Shown in pieces: positions 1-13,158 of a DNA stretch of 64,000 nt (positions are counted from its first letter, which is position 1; each line of letters begins with the position of its first letter). The DNA is taken from positions 866,186 through 930,185 of the forward strand of contig NW_022985555.1 in the NCBI RefSeq assembly GCF_010093815.1, written 5' to 3'. Position numbers and translations under genes: made by a program. The DNA comes from Pseudovirgaria hyperparasitica. Its lineage: Eukaryota > Ascomycota > Dothideomycetes > Acrospermales > Acrospermaceae. A model generated the notes under the pieces. It made no database searches. It was not told where the DNA came from and was given only the letters and a program-made list of their open reading frames with translations.

Positions 1-570
1 ACTTACCGTCCGTGCGTCTACTTTAATTTAGCCCTATACCTCCTTAGGCCTTAGCCCTATATCTCCTTAGGTCTTAGACCTATTATTAAGTATATAGAAG
101 AAAGGGTTTAGTTCTTCGATTAAGGACTATTTTTATATTAATCTATCTCTTACCGGGTACTTCTTAGTTAATAGGGTACCTATTATCGCGTACGCTAGGA
201 CCATTTACTTATCTATTAAGAGTACGTGAATAAGAGTTATTTATATATTTTTAGAGTCGTACGTAAATAGATATTCGTATATTATAGATGTTCTATTTAC
301 GATATCTTATTTACGAAGGTCTATTTATAATTTTAAGAGTCCCGAGTATAAAGGTATAGTTTTCCTTCTATTTTCCTAGACCTTAATAATCTCGTCCTTC
401 TCTATTATAAGATTAGATTCTCTCTCTTTATCTAGTCGGAGTCTAGTTACTAACGCTTAGGTTCTATAGATAAATAATATTATCTACTACTAGGGCTACG
501 CCCTAGCTAGTAAAGACTATACTAACTAAGCGGTAAGTATTAGACTCTATATTATTTATATCGGGCTCCG
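1..570. repeat. Unassigned degraded repeat at the left edge
   Basis: AT-rich RIP-type sequence to the left of the first LTR at 571. It contains a short duplicated phrase near 32-80 (CCTCCTTAGG/TCTCCTTAGG followed by TCTTAG or CCTTAG) but nothing I can assign to a family. It probably belongs to an older element cut by the window edge. Confidence 0.5.
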
Positions 571-810
571 TGTTAGGGCTGACACTAGGATAGACTTAAG
601 TAGACTACTATGGTCTAGTACGGTCCGTAACAGGTGGACCTAGGTTAAGCTAGCTAGAATAAGTAAGACTACTATATAAGTAGGCCGTATATACTTAATT
701 TCTACTCTTTAGAAATTAACCTCGTTAGAAGAGTAGACTACCCTTTTAAATATATTCCCGAATCCTTCTATAACCTATTAGACTACTATTCTACGTCTAT
801 AATCCTTATA
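571..810 (+). repeat. 5' LTR of copy A (family of 240-bp LTRs)
   Basis: 240 bp from TGTTAGGGC to AATCCTTATA. Two further copies of exactly the same length lie at 4347-4586 and 24171-24410. Confidence 0.85.
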
Positions 811-2916
811 TTTTAATTCCTCTTTATATAGCACGATGGTAGTTTATAGAAATAGCTCTAACTACTCGTTATAATACTCGTGGCACCGCCTCTTATAGTA
901 GATCTTCTTCTAACCTAAACGAGGAGAATAGTCTATCTATAACTACCCCTACTAATAACTATATCTTATAGGCTATTATACTGATAACTCGTATAATATT
1001 CTATATAACTATAGAAGATATTATAGAATACGAGGATAGAGTCTATTATACTCTATCTTGGTCTAGTTTAAACTATACTAGACCTAACCTTAATATAAGG
1101 CTAGACCTTATTAATATTAATAAGTTAATCTATTAGAATCGCCTAATATTAACTATATCTTATAACGACGTATATACTAGACTACACGAAGAGAGGTAAT
1201 AATAGATTTAACTCGAGTAATAACTACGCGAACTCGACGAAGCTTAAGGACGTACTATAAGACTTAAAGCTATATTATACGCTTTAGTTCTAGTAACGAC
1301 TAATCTATATTTATATAGACCTATACTAACTAAAACGATCTATTCTAGTCTACTACTATCCTAATTACCCCGACCTAAGAAACTACCTTACTTTAATAGT
1401 AAAAGTAGAAAGAGTTTCTATATATAGGCTTACTAATATAGCCGATTATTCTATCTATTTACGAACGATAGCGATAAAATTAGATTCGCCTAGAACTACC
1501 TTAACCCGACGCCTTTAGAACGTTAGATAGTATACTAAATCGAATATTCTAAGGATACCTATAACTAGGACACGTTCACTAAATTTCTTCTCTAATATTT
1601 TAGTAATAGAGCTAAATAACGCGACTAGACCTAGGGCTATATCTTCGAGACTCGATAACGAGATAATTAGTTACTATTATAACTTCTTAAATACCTTCGG
1701 CCCCTCTAGAGAGAAGCCGAAGAAGATTATATAATTTAATAGTATAATAACTTTAAACGGTCCCTTATTCTAAATATAAAGGACTATCTCGATCTTATAA
1801 TAATAATCCCTATAGATCTCTAAGCTCTTATAAACCTTACGGAGCGATACTAGTATATAATAAATAATTAACGCCGCGCTAGTATATAACTATCCCTTAT
1901 AATCTAATCTAATATAAAATTATCTAACTAAAACCGATTTAGTAATAGATCTCGCGGGATATTATAAGGCTACTACTATATCTTAAATTTAAAACCACGC
2001 GGATTATATTATAGATCTCCCTACTAATTAATATATTAGGATATAAGAACTAACTCGTATAAATAATCTAAAGTTACTTACTATACCTATAGTAGAATAG
2101 ACTATATAGTATCTAAGTACCGTTCGGGGAAGCTACCGAGTGCTAATATAACTAACTAACTAGTTATATACTATAAGTACTAGTAGCTAGAACATATCGC
2201 GCCTAACTATCTAGTATAGAATATAAAAAACTAATAGCCTATAAGAAACCCTTATAACTTATAGACGCGACTATAATAGAGGGGTAATCCGCTAAATAGT
2301 ATATTCAACTATAGACTAGACCTATTAAGGTCCCTTATAGATAATATTAGACTATAATACTTAATAGTAGGTTAGCTACTAACGTTATATTAATCTAACG
2401 AGTATAAGAACTTAACGCCGATATCTAAGCTCTAATAGGTACTATATTCTATAGTATTAACGGTTCTATTAAGTTATATAGTATCTATACTATTAAATAT
2501 AGTATCTAGAATAGCGGAGAGAAATAGAAACTCTACTACTTAACCTTTATCGTGGTAGATAGTCCCTTTAATATAATTCTAGGTATACCGTGGCTTAAGA
2601 AATATAACCTAAAACTAGACTTCCTTAAGAAGATAGCTAGCTAGCGTATAAACCTACCTTAATAGGAACTAGTATAGCTTATTAATAATAAATAATTCTA
2701 GAAAGATTATAAGAAGGCGATCTCTACTATCTATATACTCTTACTTATATAAAATGGCGAGCTTAGTATTAAAGTAGACGAAAACCTACTATATTAGTAT
2801 AAAATATACTAATATATTACGTTAGCGATCGATTCCTCCGAACTACCTTAATACTAATCTACCGACCTTACTATTAATCTTAAAGACGGCTAGTAACCTC
2901 TATATAGACCTATCTA
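571..2916 (+). mobile_element. Ty3/Gypsy-like LTR element copy A, left part only (fossil)
   Basis: A 240-bp LTR at 571-810 begins TGTTAGGGCTGACAC and is followed by about 2.1 kb of internal sequence. The same order of sequence is found in copy B, which continues past its nested insertion at 16745. Similarity between the two copies stops near 2916, where copy A meets unrelated repeat DNA. Copy A is therefore the 5' LTR plus gag-side interior of the same family, lacking pol and the 3' LTR. It is heavily degraded throughout. Confidence 0.8.
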
Positions 2917-4346
2917 TTAGGACTTAGCCTTAGGTAGAACCTAATCTACACGTACCTTAGCTAACAGGGTTAGAAGGTAACGTGAAGGGCGGTAAATAGT
3001 TACGTGCTAGATAGATTAGCGTCCCTTTATATATATACTCTTAGATTCCTACTAAAAGGGTTCGGTAGTAATTCGTTCTATAATAGAATACACCCTATTA
3101 TTCTATCTAACTATACTACTATCTAATAACCCTATTCTTATATTTAAATTACTCTCTATATAGTACTATAGTTAAGATAGTCTAACTAGAACCGAGAAGG
3201 TCGACACGATCTACTATAGGGATAAGTAATACTATATTAAATAATAGGGATCCTCTATAATCGGTATTAATCCCGGCCGTTTCTAACTAAGAAGTAGAAA
3301 TATTAGACTAAATCACGGAGCTTTTAGACGAAGAAATAGTAGATACACTAAGTAACTTCTAATAATATAAAGCCGGATAACGAGTCATGGCGGAGCTACG
3401 CGAGGTATTATAATAAACTATCGCTGAACTTTAGGAATACATCATGAATTAGACTTAAGAGATTTAAACCCTTAAAGAATAGGTAGAACGCACGAAACTC
3501 CTTATAAAGAGATAAGAACTTAAGGAGTCTCTTAAAGAACTATACTAAACGATAGTAGATAGACGACTTCCTATACTAATTCAGGCGGAATTAGTTCACC
3601 TACCATTAGAGTTATAATAATCTACCGTATACCCGGCCGCTTCGTTACCGATTTACTCTACTCCTTCCCTAGGTATACTAAAATCTAAAGACCCGACTAT
3701 ATTTATAGAGAAGAACTAAAAGGAGTAGAAAGACTAGAAGAGAGACTACGAAAAGTACTTCCTTAATAACCCTCTACTCTTTTCTACTAAAGTATAACGC
3801 ATTTTATTCGGAGAATAATACCTAGACTTATAATCCCGCGATTAATAGGATAGATAGAAGGAAGTATAGCTACTATCTATGATAATCTAGAAATATTTAG
3901 CTATATTTATACTAAATACCCTCGGAACGGATAGAGAACGTAAAAGAAAGGTACTATCTAAGTTAAGAAGCGTGGTATAACGACTAAACTAGACACCTAC
4001 TTAACTACTATAATACCTCTAAAACCTATAGAATAATATCCCTACGCTATAGAAAAATATTTATATATTCTAGTTTTATAAAGTACTACTTCCGTTAATC
4101 CATAAAAGACTAGGAATAGTATTATTAAGTTTTAACTATCTATATGAATTAGAGGAGAAAGCTAATAAATACTACCGTATCCTTAAGGAACGTGGCTCTC
4201 TAGGTAAAACCGACGAACCCTATACGGGTTAGAAACGAGGTCGATCGAATACGTTTAATTAAGAGTAACCTTACTATAATTAGCGCTAGAAGAGCGTAAA
4301 TCGGGGTAGAAACGCGTTAAGAGGATACTAAAATAATCGAGGCGGT
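2917..4346 (+). mobile_element. Fragment of a second LTR-type element, probably gag side (fossil)
   Basis: Between the end of copy A and the 5' LTR of copy B lies about 1.4 kb not shared with either. Its right half reads on the plus strand like a degraded gag region: a coiled-coil-type stretch near 3340-3560 followed by capsid-like sequence near 3700-4200. This is a weak resemblance seen only in composition and word choice. It is cut on the right by the LTR at 4347. Family not determined beyond LTR retrotransposon. Confidence 0.45.
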
Positions 4347-4586
4347 TGTTAGGGCTGACACTAGGATAGACTTAACTAGAATACTATGGTCTAGTACGGT
4401 CCGTGATAGGTGGACCTAGGGTAAGCTAGCTAGAATAAGCGAGACTACTATATAAGTAGGCCGTATATACTTAATTTCTACTCTTTAGAAATTAACCTTA
4501 TTAGAAGAGTAGACTACCCTTTTAAATATATTCCCGAATCCTCCTATAATCTATTAGACTACTATCCTATATCTATAATCCTTATA
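4347..4586 (+). repeat. 5' LTR of copy B
   Basis: 240 bp, begins TGTTAGGGCTGACACTAGG; near-copy of 571-810 and 24171-24410. Confidence 0.85.
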
Positions 4587-5308
4587 TTTTAATTTCTCTT
4601 TATATAGTACGATAGTAGTTTATAGAAATAGCTCTAACTACTCGTTATAATACTCGTGGCACCGCCTCTTATAGTAGACCTTCTCCTAACCTAAATAAGG
4701 AGAATAGTCTATCTATAACTACCCCTACTAATAACTATATCTTATAGGCTATCGTACCGATAACTCGTATAATATTCTATATAACTATAGAAGATATTAT
4801 AGAACACGAGGATAGAGTCTATTATACTCTATCTTAGTCTAGTTTAAACTATACTAGACCTAACCTTAATATAAGGCTAGACCTTATTAATATTAACGAG
4901 TTAATCCGTTAGAATCGCCTAACGTTAACTATACCTTATAATAATATATATACTAGACTATACGAAGAGAGATAATAATAGATTTAACTTAAGTAATAAC
5001 TACGCGAACTCGACGAAGCTTAAGGATATACTATAAGACTTAAAGCTATATTACGCGCTTTAGTTCTAGTAACGACTAATCTATATTTATATAGACCTAT
5101 ACTAACTAAAACGATCTATCCTAGTCTACTACTATCCTAATTACCCCGACCTAAGAAACTACCTTACTTTAATAGTAAAAGTAGAAAGAGTTTCTACGTA
5201 TAGGCTTACTAATATAGCCGATTCTTCTATCTATTCACGAATAATAGTAATAAAATTAGATTCGCCTAGAACTACCTCGACCCAACGCCTTTAGAACGTT
5301 AGATAGAA

Positions 5309-5678
5309 TGGTAAGCCATCGCTACGTGTGTCCCTTTTGTAAATGGCTGTGTTCCTAGTATAGTAGTCGCGACGAACTTATAAGTATCTCTCCTAGGTAT
5401 TATAAGTTCTCTTTAAACGCACGACTTCTTATTAGTTCTCTTTTATAATAGGACGGGTCTATATAATACTCTTAATCAATTCTTTAATAGCTAAGCCTAA
5501 TAATTAATACCTATAGAGGCCCATGAACGTAAGGAAAGGTCGAATAGTCGAATATTAGTAATAGGGGAAGCGCGCCAAGTAGAATGACTAAGGAAAACGC
5601 CCTCCTTAAATATATAATAAAGCTATATAATCGAGCTAGGGACACATATATATAGGGCTGTAGGAGCGGCCTTCCACA
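5309..5678 (-). repeat. LTR of element D (3' LTR in its own orientation)
   Basis: 370 bp, TGGTAAGCC to CTTCCACA on the plus strand; pairs with 16375-16744. Confidence 0.88.
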
Positions 5679-5824
5679 TATACCTCCCCGGCCTATAGAA
5701 CTACTACCCTTAGTAGTATAGTAACCGTATAAGAAACTATATAAAGAACGCCTAAAAGAAAGACCTTAATACGAATAAAATGCGCCCCTAGTAAACCTCT
5801 CGGCGCGGGTAAACCTTAGCCCGG

Positions 5825-5857
5825 ATTATTAGTTAAGGGTAGCCCTTAACTAATAAT
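5825..5857. repeat. Perfect 15-bp inverted repeat (hairpin), copy 1
   Basis: Arms 5825-5839 and 5843-5857 (ATTATTAGTTAAGGG and its reverse complement) with a 3-nt TAG loop. An identical hairpin, also preceded by CGG, lies at 13126-13158 inside the same element. Confidence 0.9.
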
Positions 5858-8800
5858 TAGGTAGGTTTTTAGGCGCCTAATCTTAGTACTTAAGGTCGCG
5901 AGCCAGCTCCTAAAGAATTATATCGCTTATCTTAGAGAGGTTAGATTCCTCCTTATCGGATAGTTCGTTAGGCCTCTTCTATCTATAGAAGTTCTCTTTA
6001 ATATTATCTAGGCCCGCGTCGGACTCGAATTTCTTAAAATTAATTAGCCGCTTAGCGGCGCGCGCCTCGTTAAATTCCTTCTAGAACGACCTATCCCTAT
6101 AGACTAGCCTTTCCTACCTTACTATTTTCTTAAAGGTCTCTATAAATACCCTCGAGCCCTCCTTAAACCAGGCGTCTACCTTAGCTTTAAGTTATTAAGG
6201 ACTTGCGTTAAGCTACATAGCTACCTCTTCTTTTACCTCCTAGCTATCCTATCTTTTACGGCCGACTAATACGTTACTAACGGCGTTAAAACTCGGGAGT
6301 TAAACTACGGCTAGGAAGGTAAAAGGAATCGCGCTATATTTATTAGAAAATCCTAATAGAGACGTGGGTCCCGGAGTTAAATTCCTATGAGCTACTACGA
6401 GTTATTCCTATGTACCTATTTTAGGTACTTCCATTATCATGTAATTAGGGCTAATCGCGATATACCATGGAAGCATTATGCGTCTTCCACCCTTTACGGG
6501 ACCCTAGGCGCCGTATATTATTAGTAGGCTAGAGATACGCACTTTAAGGGACTAGTAGGGGACCGGGACAAAGGGACTAAATCGTTTCTTATTATCCGTA
6601 TTATAGATCTTATCGTTAATAGCCGTGATTATACCGTTTTGATTAACCCTCTCGCGGAGCTTAGCCTTCGACTACCATTCATTTAAGAACTTATAGAAGC
6701 GGGGAATAATTATAGTATAGTCGTTACTTCGTTCGTCGTCGAGACTAATACTCCCCTAGATTATATTAAACCCGTGTCTATCGCTAGAATCGAGGATTCG
6801 ATTAATGGCGTTATTAAGATACTTAAAACCCGTCTTATCGCCCCTATCCTAGGACTTCGTATAGTACGGGTACGAGATTAGATAGTAGTTAAGATCGGGC
6901 CGAAGAGCGATATAGGTAAGCTAGTAAAGTAGGCATTACCTAATAAACTATTAGATATAGGAGTAGTATATAGTTCGTAGCCAGCCATAGTTCAATTTCT
7001 TATTAAACATACGCTAGTAGTACTTATATATATTAAATTCATCCCTCGCGAGTTCTAGAATACTCTTATTAAGTATAGAGGTTGTCTTTTTAAGTGGCTC
7101 GAAGAGCCCTTTAATATTAATACTTCTAGTACGTTCCCACTCGTCAAAGAGTTACCTACCTATCCTACCATCCTCCTTCTAAATCATAAATACAATACTA
7201 GTAAGGATGGTTTTAATATTAATAACTTACTTCGGGGTCTCTAGGGCCTAGTAATAATAGATACCTAATACCTCTATCGGATAAGGTGGCCGCGTATACT
7301 TCGCGAACTAGGTATAGCGGTCCTTATAAACTTTAAGAGCCCCTACGTTATCTCTAAACTCATATACTATTTTAAGTCTCGCTACTAGGTTTAAGTAGGA
7401 CACGCTAACGAGTATATTATTCTTTCTAGCCACGTCTTAGTAATACTTATAGTAGACTTTATATAGAATAGCTATATTACCTATCTACGCTTTCTAGTGT
7501 ACTAGTAGAGCCATTCCCTTAATACTCGTAAAATTCTTCTTTAATAATATAGCTATCTTAAAAGTCTTCGTTACTAAAGGCGCGTATTAATACTTCTTAG
7601 GCTTATCCTCTTCCTCGACTAATACTATTATCTTAGAGTATAAACTAAGAATAACCGGGGATTATCGTGTAGGCGCCCCTAGTAATTACTAAGGGCTAGT
7701 AGATAAGGCACGTCCGCGAGTGGGTTTTATCGGCGTGGCTATAACGGGTACTAAAGAGGTTCTTACATGGCCCGGTAAGGGACGTATACTAGTAGTAGTA
7801 GAAGGAATACTTACTTCGAACGGACGACTAGCTTTAAAGAGACGACGTACTACTAAACTAGAAGGCGTGCTTCGTGGAGGGGACTTTACCGTAGGCGTTA
7901 CCTACGCTAGTTTTAGCGACGGTAAGGTCTAAGGCGGAGGCGATATACTTATCTCTTTGATTTATAGGTAGTATTCGACGGGCCTATAAACCATTCTACT
8001 TATCCGTGACTATTAACTAGCGGGAATAATAAGTCCTGTCTTATTATGGAACGTTAGTTTATTTTATCGGCTAGGGTAGTTCGAGAGTTACTAGAGAGAT
8101 AGACCGTCCTCGTTACTATCGCTGGCTAGAGCGGCATTAATATTAGAGCTCTAAAGATATACCTTAATTCCCCTTCCCTTCTATCCCTAGCCGATTCGGG
8201 ACTATAGGGATACGTTTAACTAGTTCCTCGCTCTCGCCCATATCCGCATTCGTGAGAGCGCTACTAGCTTTTCTATAAAGTTCTATATTTACTAGAGCTG
8301 TCTAAGGGCGGATTAGAGTAACTAGCCGTTATTATTAGAGAGGTCTTTTCGCTAGTTTTATAGAATCGCATTTTTAGCTTTTAGGATGCGGGAGTTAGTA
8401 TCTCTTCCACGACGAATTATCTTATAGACTTCTTTCGGAATAGAGGAGTTAATCTTTACCTTACTATACCCTATTACGGCTCCTACTTCCTAGAAGAGGT
8501 TAACTATACTACTTAAGAGCTATTCTACGAGGCTAGTAATATAAAGGAGATTATTAAACGTATCTAGAATATAGTCCTATCGCTCTTACGGGTCCTAGAT
8601 AGCGATAATTTAGTTAATAGTAGACTTATTTACTTCTATAGCTTCTATAGCCTATCTATACGGAGTAGTAGATGGCCTTAATACTATAATAGCCGTCGAT
8701 AGCCCTACTTTAGTACTTATAACTCTTAACTAGAACCGCGTCTATCTTATTAGTACTTAACGATCTTATAACTCTTCACGGGTAGGCGTTTTCTTTTTTA

Positions 8801-9030
8801 GCGGGGCTATTATTATTATCGGTTCTATCGGTAAGTTACGTTCTAAGAAGAGGTAGTTAAGCGAGGCGGAAGTAGAGGAGGAGGTTTTATTAATTAAGGA
8901 GGTATAGAGAGGTGTAAGAGGGAAGAGTTATATACTATCTTAAGTTCTCTTTTTATGCCTCCTCGAATGCCGGGTATATAGTGATTTTTATAAATAATCC
9001 TTACTAACGGCCGTAGGCCCGTATACGTGT

Positions 9031-9133
9031 CGAATCTATGAATGAATATATACTAGGTATATAGAAAATCTATAAATAAATGTGTCTACCGGGTATATAG
9101 CGGAATCTATAAATGAATAGATACTAGGTATAT
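9031..9133. repeat. Three imperfect tandem units of about 34-36 bp
   Basis: Units at 9031-9064, 9065-9100 and 9101-9133 share AATCTATRAATRAAT and the closing word TACTAGGTATAT or TACCGGGTATAT. A fourth partial word (CGGGTATATAG) precedes them near 8971. They lie inside element D, in a part that does not look like pol. Confidence 0.7.
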
Positions 9134-9339
9134 TCTTATCCTTATAAGACTTTCTATAAGTATCTTTTTCTTCTATACCTTCTCCTTCTTTTCTTTCTTA
9201 TTAGTTTCTAACGGGGCCCGTTCTATAGTAACGAAATAGGCCTTTAATGGGTGGGCTTCGATTACACGACCGGCTTTAATATATAGTAGGTGGAATTCGC
9301 GTAAACGCCATTATGTCTTCTTTTAAGCATTGCTTACTT

Positions 9340-9445
9340 TAATAATAAGTTTTATTATTTTATAGTAATAATAGGGTTTATCATCCTCTTTTAATAATAG
9401 AGTTTATCGTTCTTTTTTAATGATGGAGTTCATTATCATGAGACT
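9340..9445. repeat. Short imperfect tandem repeat rich in TTTTAATAATAG
   Basis: The word TAATAATAG/TAATGATGG followed by G(A)GTTTATCRT and a T-rich run recurs about three times with a period near 30 bp. Inside element D. Confidence 0.5.
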
Positions 9446-12400
9446 ACTTTTATAAGTATCCCTTCCCTCCTTAAAAAAACTTCTATCCCCTAGAAGGAGA
9501 TGTTAATTCTAGGGAAACGTAAATATTCTTCTCTATTAAAGTCTTACGGAGTAGGAATTACCACTTCCATCCGGGTTCGTGTAGCGTCATCGAGGTGTTC
9601 CGTGAGTTATTTATAATAGTTTTCCTTATTACTACTCTCCTTATTTTCCTTGGTAATTCTTCCGATTAGTAGTCGCGAGGGCTCGTTATAACTCTCGTTA
9701 CTTATATTTCTTATAAAATATTTCTTTAATCTATGGCTAGGAAACGTCCCTCTAAGTATAGCTCTATTAAGCTCCGCGAGCTTATAAGTATAATTAAATA
9801 TAGACTAGATTCTATATGGCCCCCTCTAATACTACCTTAGCTTCCGCCCTATATTCTTCTATTACTATAAGTTATATAGAAGGATAATCATGTTAACTAG
9901 TAACGACTCTTAACGAAGGTAATAGTCGTTATTCTATACCTCTCTCGATTTCTTACGCGTTTATATCGCGTAGGCATGGGCCTCCTTAAGATCCTCGGAT
10001 CTTCTCTTAAGTTATCTAGCTCGAAGAGTAAGTAAGTCGGACGTCGATCGCACCTCGTTCTAAGGGAGTATTCGGAGCGACTCGAATTCGACTTTAATAG
10101 GTATGATTAGTTTATGGCCGAGCACGAGGTATACGGTACTATACCCTATACTAGTACGTGTCGTTATTCTATCTACCTAGACGACCGCATGGAGGTAGCT
10201 AGGCTAGTTCTTAAATCCGCTATTAGTTATCTTCGCGAGAGCATTAGCGAGTAGTATAAAACTTCTCTTAATAATTCTATTTACTTAGGGATTATACATA
10301 GATATAACCTTCTAATAAATTCTATAGAGTCGGAGGAGCTCCTCTATAGTACCTATATTTTCTCTACTACTATTATAGGTAATTTTAGGAATAATTCTAT
10401 ATCTATAGATTACGTTCTTAAAGAGGAACTTTACGACGACTATGGATGTGGCTACCGTATATGCCTCCGCCTTAGTCCATCCGCTTAGCTATTCTTATAT
10501 AGATACTACTTTACTATACCCTATAGAAGGTAGTAGCGTCGTTACGTCTAAGTATATTCTTTACTAAAGAATAGGCGTTATAACGTGGTAGAGCCCTTTA
10601 TTAAGACTTCTAAGGAGTTTACTTCGTTATTAATATTCGTTATAGGTTTTCACGTGCTATCGCACGTCTCTATATATACCTATCTACTAATACTTATCCT
10701 TAATCCTTCCAAGGGTCCCTTCGCTATCTCTATAATCTATCTCATCGTGAGTGGCGGTAATTATACGCGCCCTAGTATTCGGATCCTTAATTACTTATAT
10801 ATATTAGCGATACCTATCTTCTCTCTACTAGAGTATTTAGTTACGTACGAGGAACTTTAGATAGTTAGTTATAAAGGTCTTATACGCTTGGTTAGTTAGA
10901 TCGGTTAGCCTCTTAAGTATAGTAAGGTACTTCGTAATCCTCTACTATTTATCGCTATATTTATCTATTAAGGGAGACTTAATGGCGGTATAGTCGAGTA
11001 TCCCTATCGTGTAATCTCTCCCGCTAATAGGCTTAATTAATAACGTCTCTAGCACGTCTATATATAGAGCCATATCCACGAACTCGTCTAGATTAAAGGT
11101 AGGGACGTCTAGTGGTTCTTCTCCTTCGTATATCCGTAAGATACTATCGGCGACTACGTTACGCTTTCTAGGTACGTGTCTAACTATAAAGTTCTATAGC
11201 TAAATCCACGCGAGCTACCTAGTAACGAGCGCCCCTAGTAAGTTAGTTACGGTACGGTTAATTTAAGCGACTAGAGTATTCGCGTCTATTTCCATAATAA
11301 AGTGCGTACTATAGAGGTATTACTAGAACTTCTATAACGCGTAGAGGAGGGCTCGGTACTCTAGCTTCACGGTATCGTAGTTTCTCTTAGCTTTTAACTA
11401 TATTTCTCTATTATACCGCGATAGCTAATATTTATAATTCTTATTCTCCTATATTAACGTAGCTCCCTACCTAACGTTACTAGAGTCTACTACTAGGATT
11501 ATATCTCCTATACCTATTCTATACCGTAACGTTATTAGTACGGGAGTAGTAGTTAGAGCTATCTTTAGCGCGTCTATCAAGGTCTACTCCTTAGCTATCT
11601 ACTACTAGGCTAATTTATTCTTTAATAGTATAAATAGCGGTAATGCGATAATAGCGTACCCGGGGATCTATATCCGGAAATATATATAAACGCTAAGGAA
11701 GGCTCGCACATTTATCGTGTTTTTATAGGGTTTCTAGTCTCTAATAGTAGTAACCTTTTTATTACTCGGTCGCCTCCCTTTAATGTCGTAGACGTATCCT
11801 ATAACGTTAGCGGCTTTAATATACTACTAAGTCTTCTTACTACTTAGGGCGTATCTAGCGCGCTCTATATCCGCGAGAACCTTATCCACGTTAATTAAAT
11901 ATTCTAGGATATACCTACGAATTCTAGGCAGGGCCTCCTTAGAGTTATATTTCGTCATGGGTCCTTTAATGCCTAAGTTATCTAGGAATGGTAGAGCCCT
12001 CTTCGGGATGTGTTCTTATATAATAGTTAATATAATCCTAACGAACTAAGCTACTAAATTAGTAGCCCCTTAAGGTAATATTATCCTATATAGTAATTCT
12101 AGGGGCGTTATAAACCCCGTTAAGTCTTAGTAATACTCTACTAATAGAATCTAATCGTATCCTAAGAAGAAGTCGGTAAACGTTAAGACGGCTATCCCCG
12201 TAAAGTACTCCGAGAACTCTTTATATAAGGGCGGCGTGGCCGCATTACGAATAGTAACTTAGTTAATTTCTATCGCCGAATTAATTAACCTATAATCTCG
12301 TTCCTTATTGGCTTCCTTCTTCTTTTCTACGAGAAAATAGGCGTTTCGATAAGGACTACTATAGGGCTCGAGCCTTCCGCTATTAAGACGCTCTTTTAGA

Positions 12401-13125
12401 ATTATAAGTACCTTCCTATAAAGGGCTCTAGGAATATTAAAGTTCTTAGTCTACTATACCTTATATTCTACTATTCGGATCTCCTACGGAGGTACCATCT
12501 CTTCGTTAAATTTACTAAGGTATAAGAATTTCTATACTAGTACTTTCTCACGATATAATAAGATTATATATAGTAACTTAAGTTCCGCGGGACGTAGCTC
12601 TATTCTAATCTTTAGCTAACTTATACGTAGAGATGTTAGACGTGTTCCTAGCGGGATAGTTACCCTTTAAGGCTCTATTAGCCTATTAAACGCGTTAAGG
12701 CCTAGGTAGACGGCTAGAAGAAGTACCTACTATGCGATTGCTCGTTTACGCTAGTCTAGATACCCTAATAGATTTCTAGGAACCTTTCGGTGGGCTTTAG
12801 AGTCATCTATAGGGTGTACTTTAACTCCCTTTCTTTTATATATAGTAGCTATACTAAATCCCTTTAATACCCCGGATGAATACCGTCTTTAGAGGCCGGT
12901 GGAGCCTACTATAAGCCGTTCTATTATTATGCCTTATTTATATATGAAGGTAGCGTACCTTACCGCCATAACTAGGGCGGCTAAGTTATCTTTTCTCGAT
13001 AACTAAGTAATATTTTTAGGCTGGATTTTCTCGGAAAGTAACTCTATATAACTTATTTCTATATCCGTATAAAAATATAGCCTATCCTCTTCGTTAGTAG
13101 GTTTACCGGACCCTATTTAGTGCGG

Positions 13126-13158
13126 ATTATTAGTTAAGGGTAGCCCTTAACTAATAAT
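13126..13158. repeat. Perfect 15-bp inverted repeat (hairpin), copy 2
   Basis: Arms 13126-13140 and 13144-13158, identical in sequence to the hairpin at 5825-5857. Confidence 0.9.

Noticed and set aside
7720-7932. 70-codon open frame in the repeat block
   Set aside because: Begins at GTG, lies antisense to the pol direction of element D and matches nothing; chance frame in a fossil element.
10585-10860. 91-codon hydrophobic open frame that looks like a membrane protein
   Set aside because: Hydrophobicity comes from TA-rich composition (Ile, Leu, Tyr codons); it begins at GTG inside element D.
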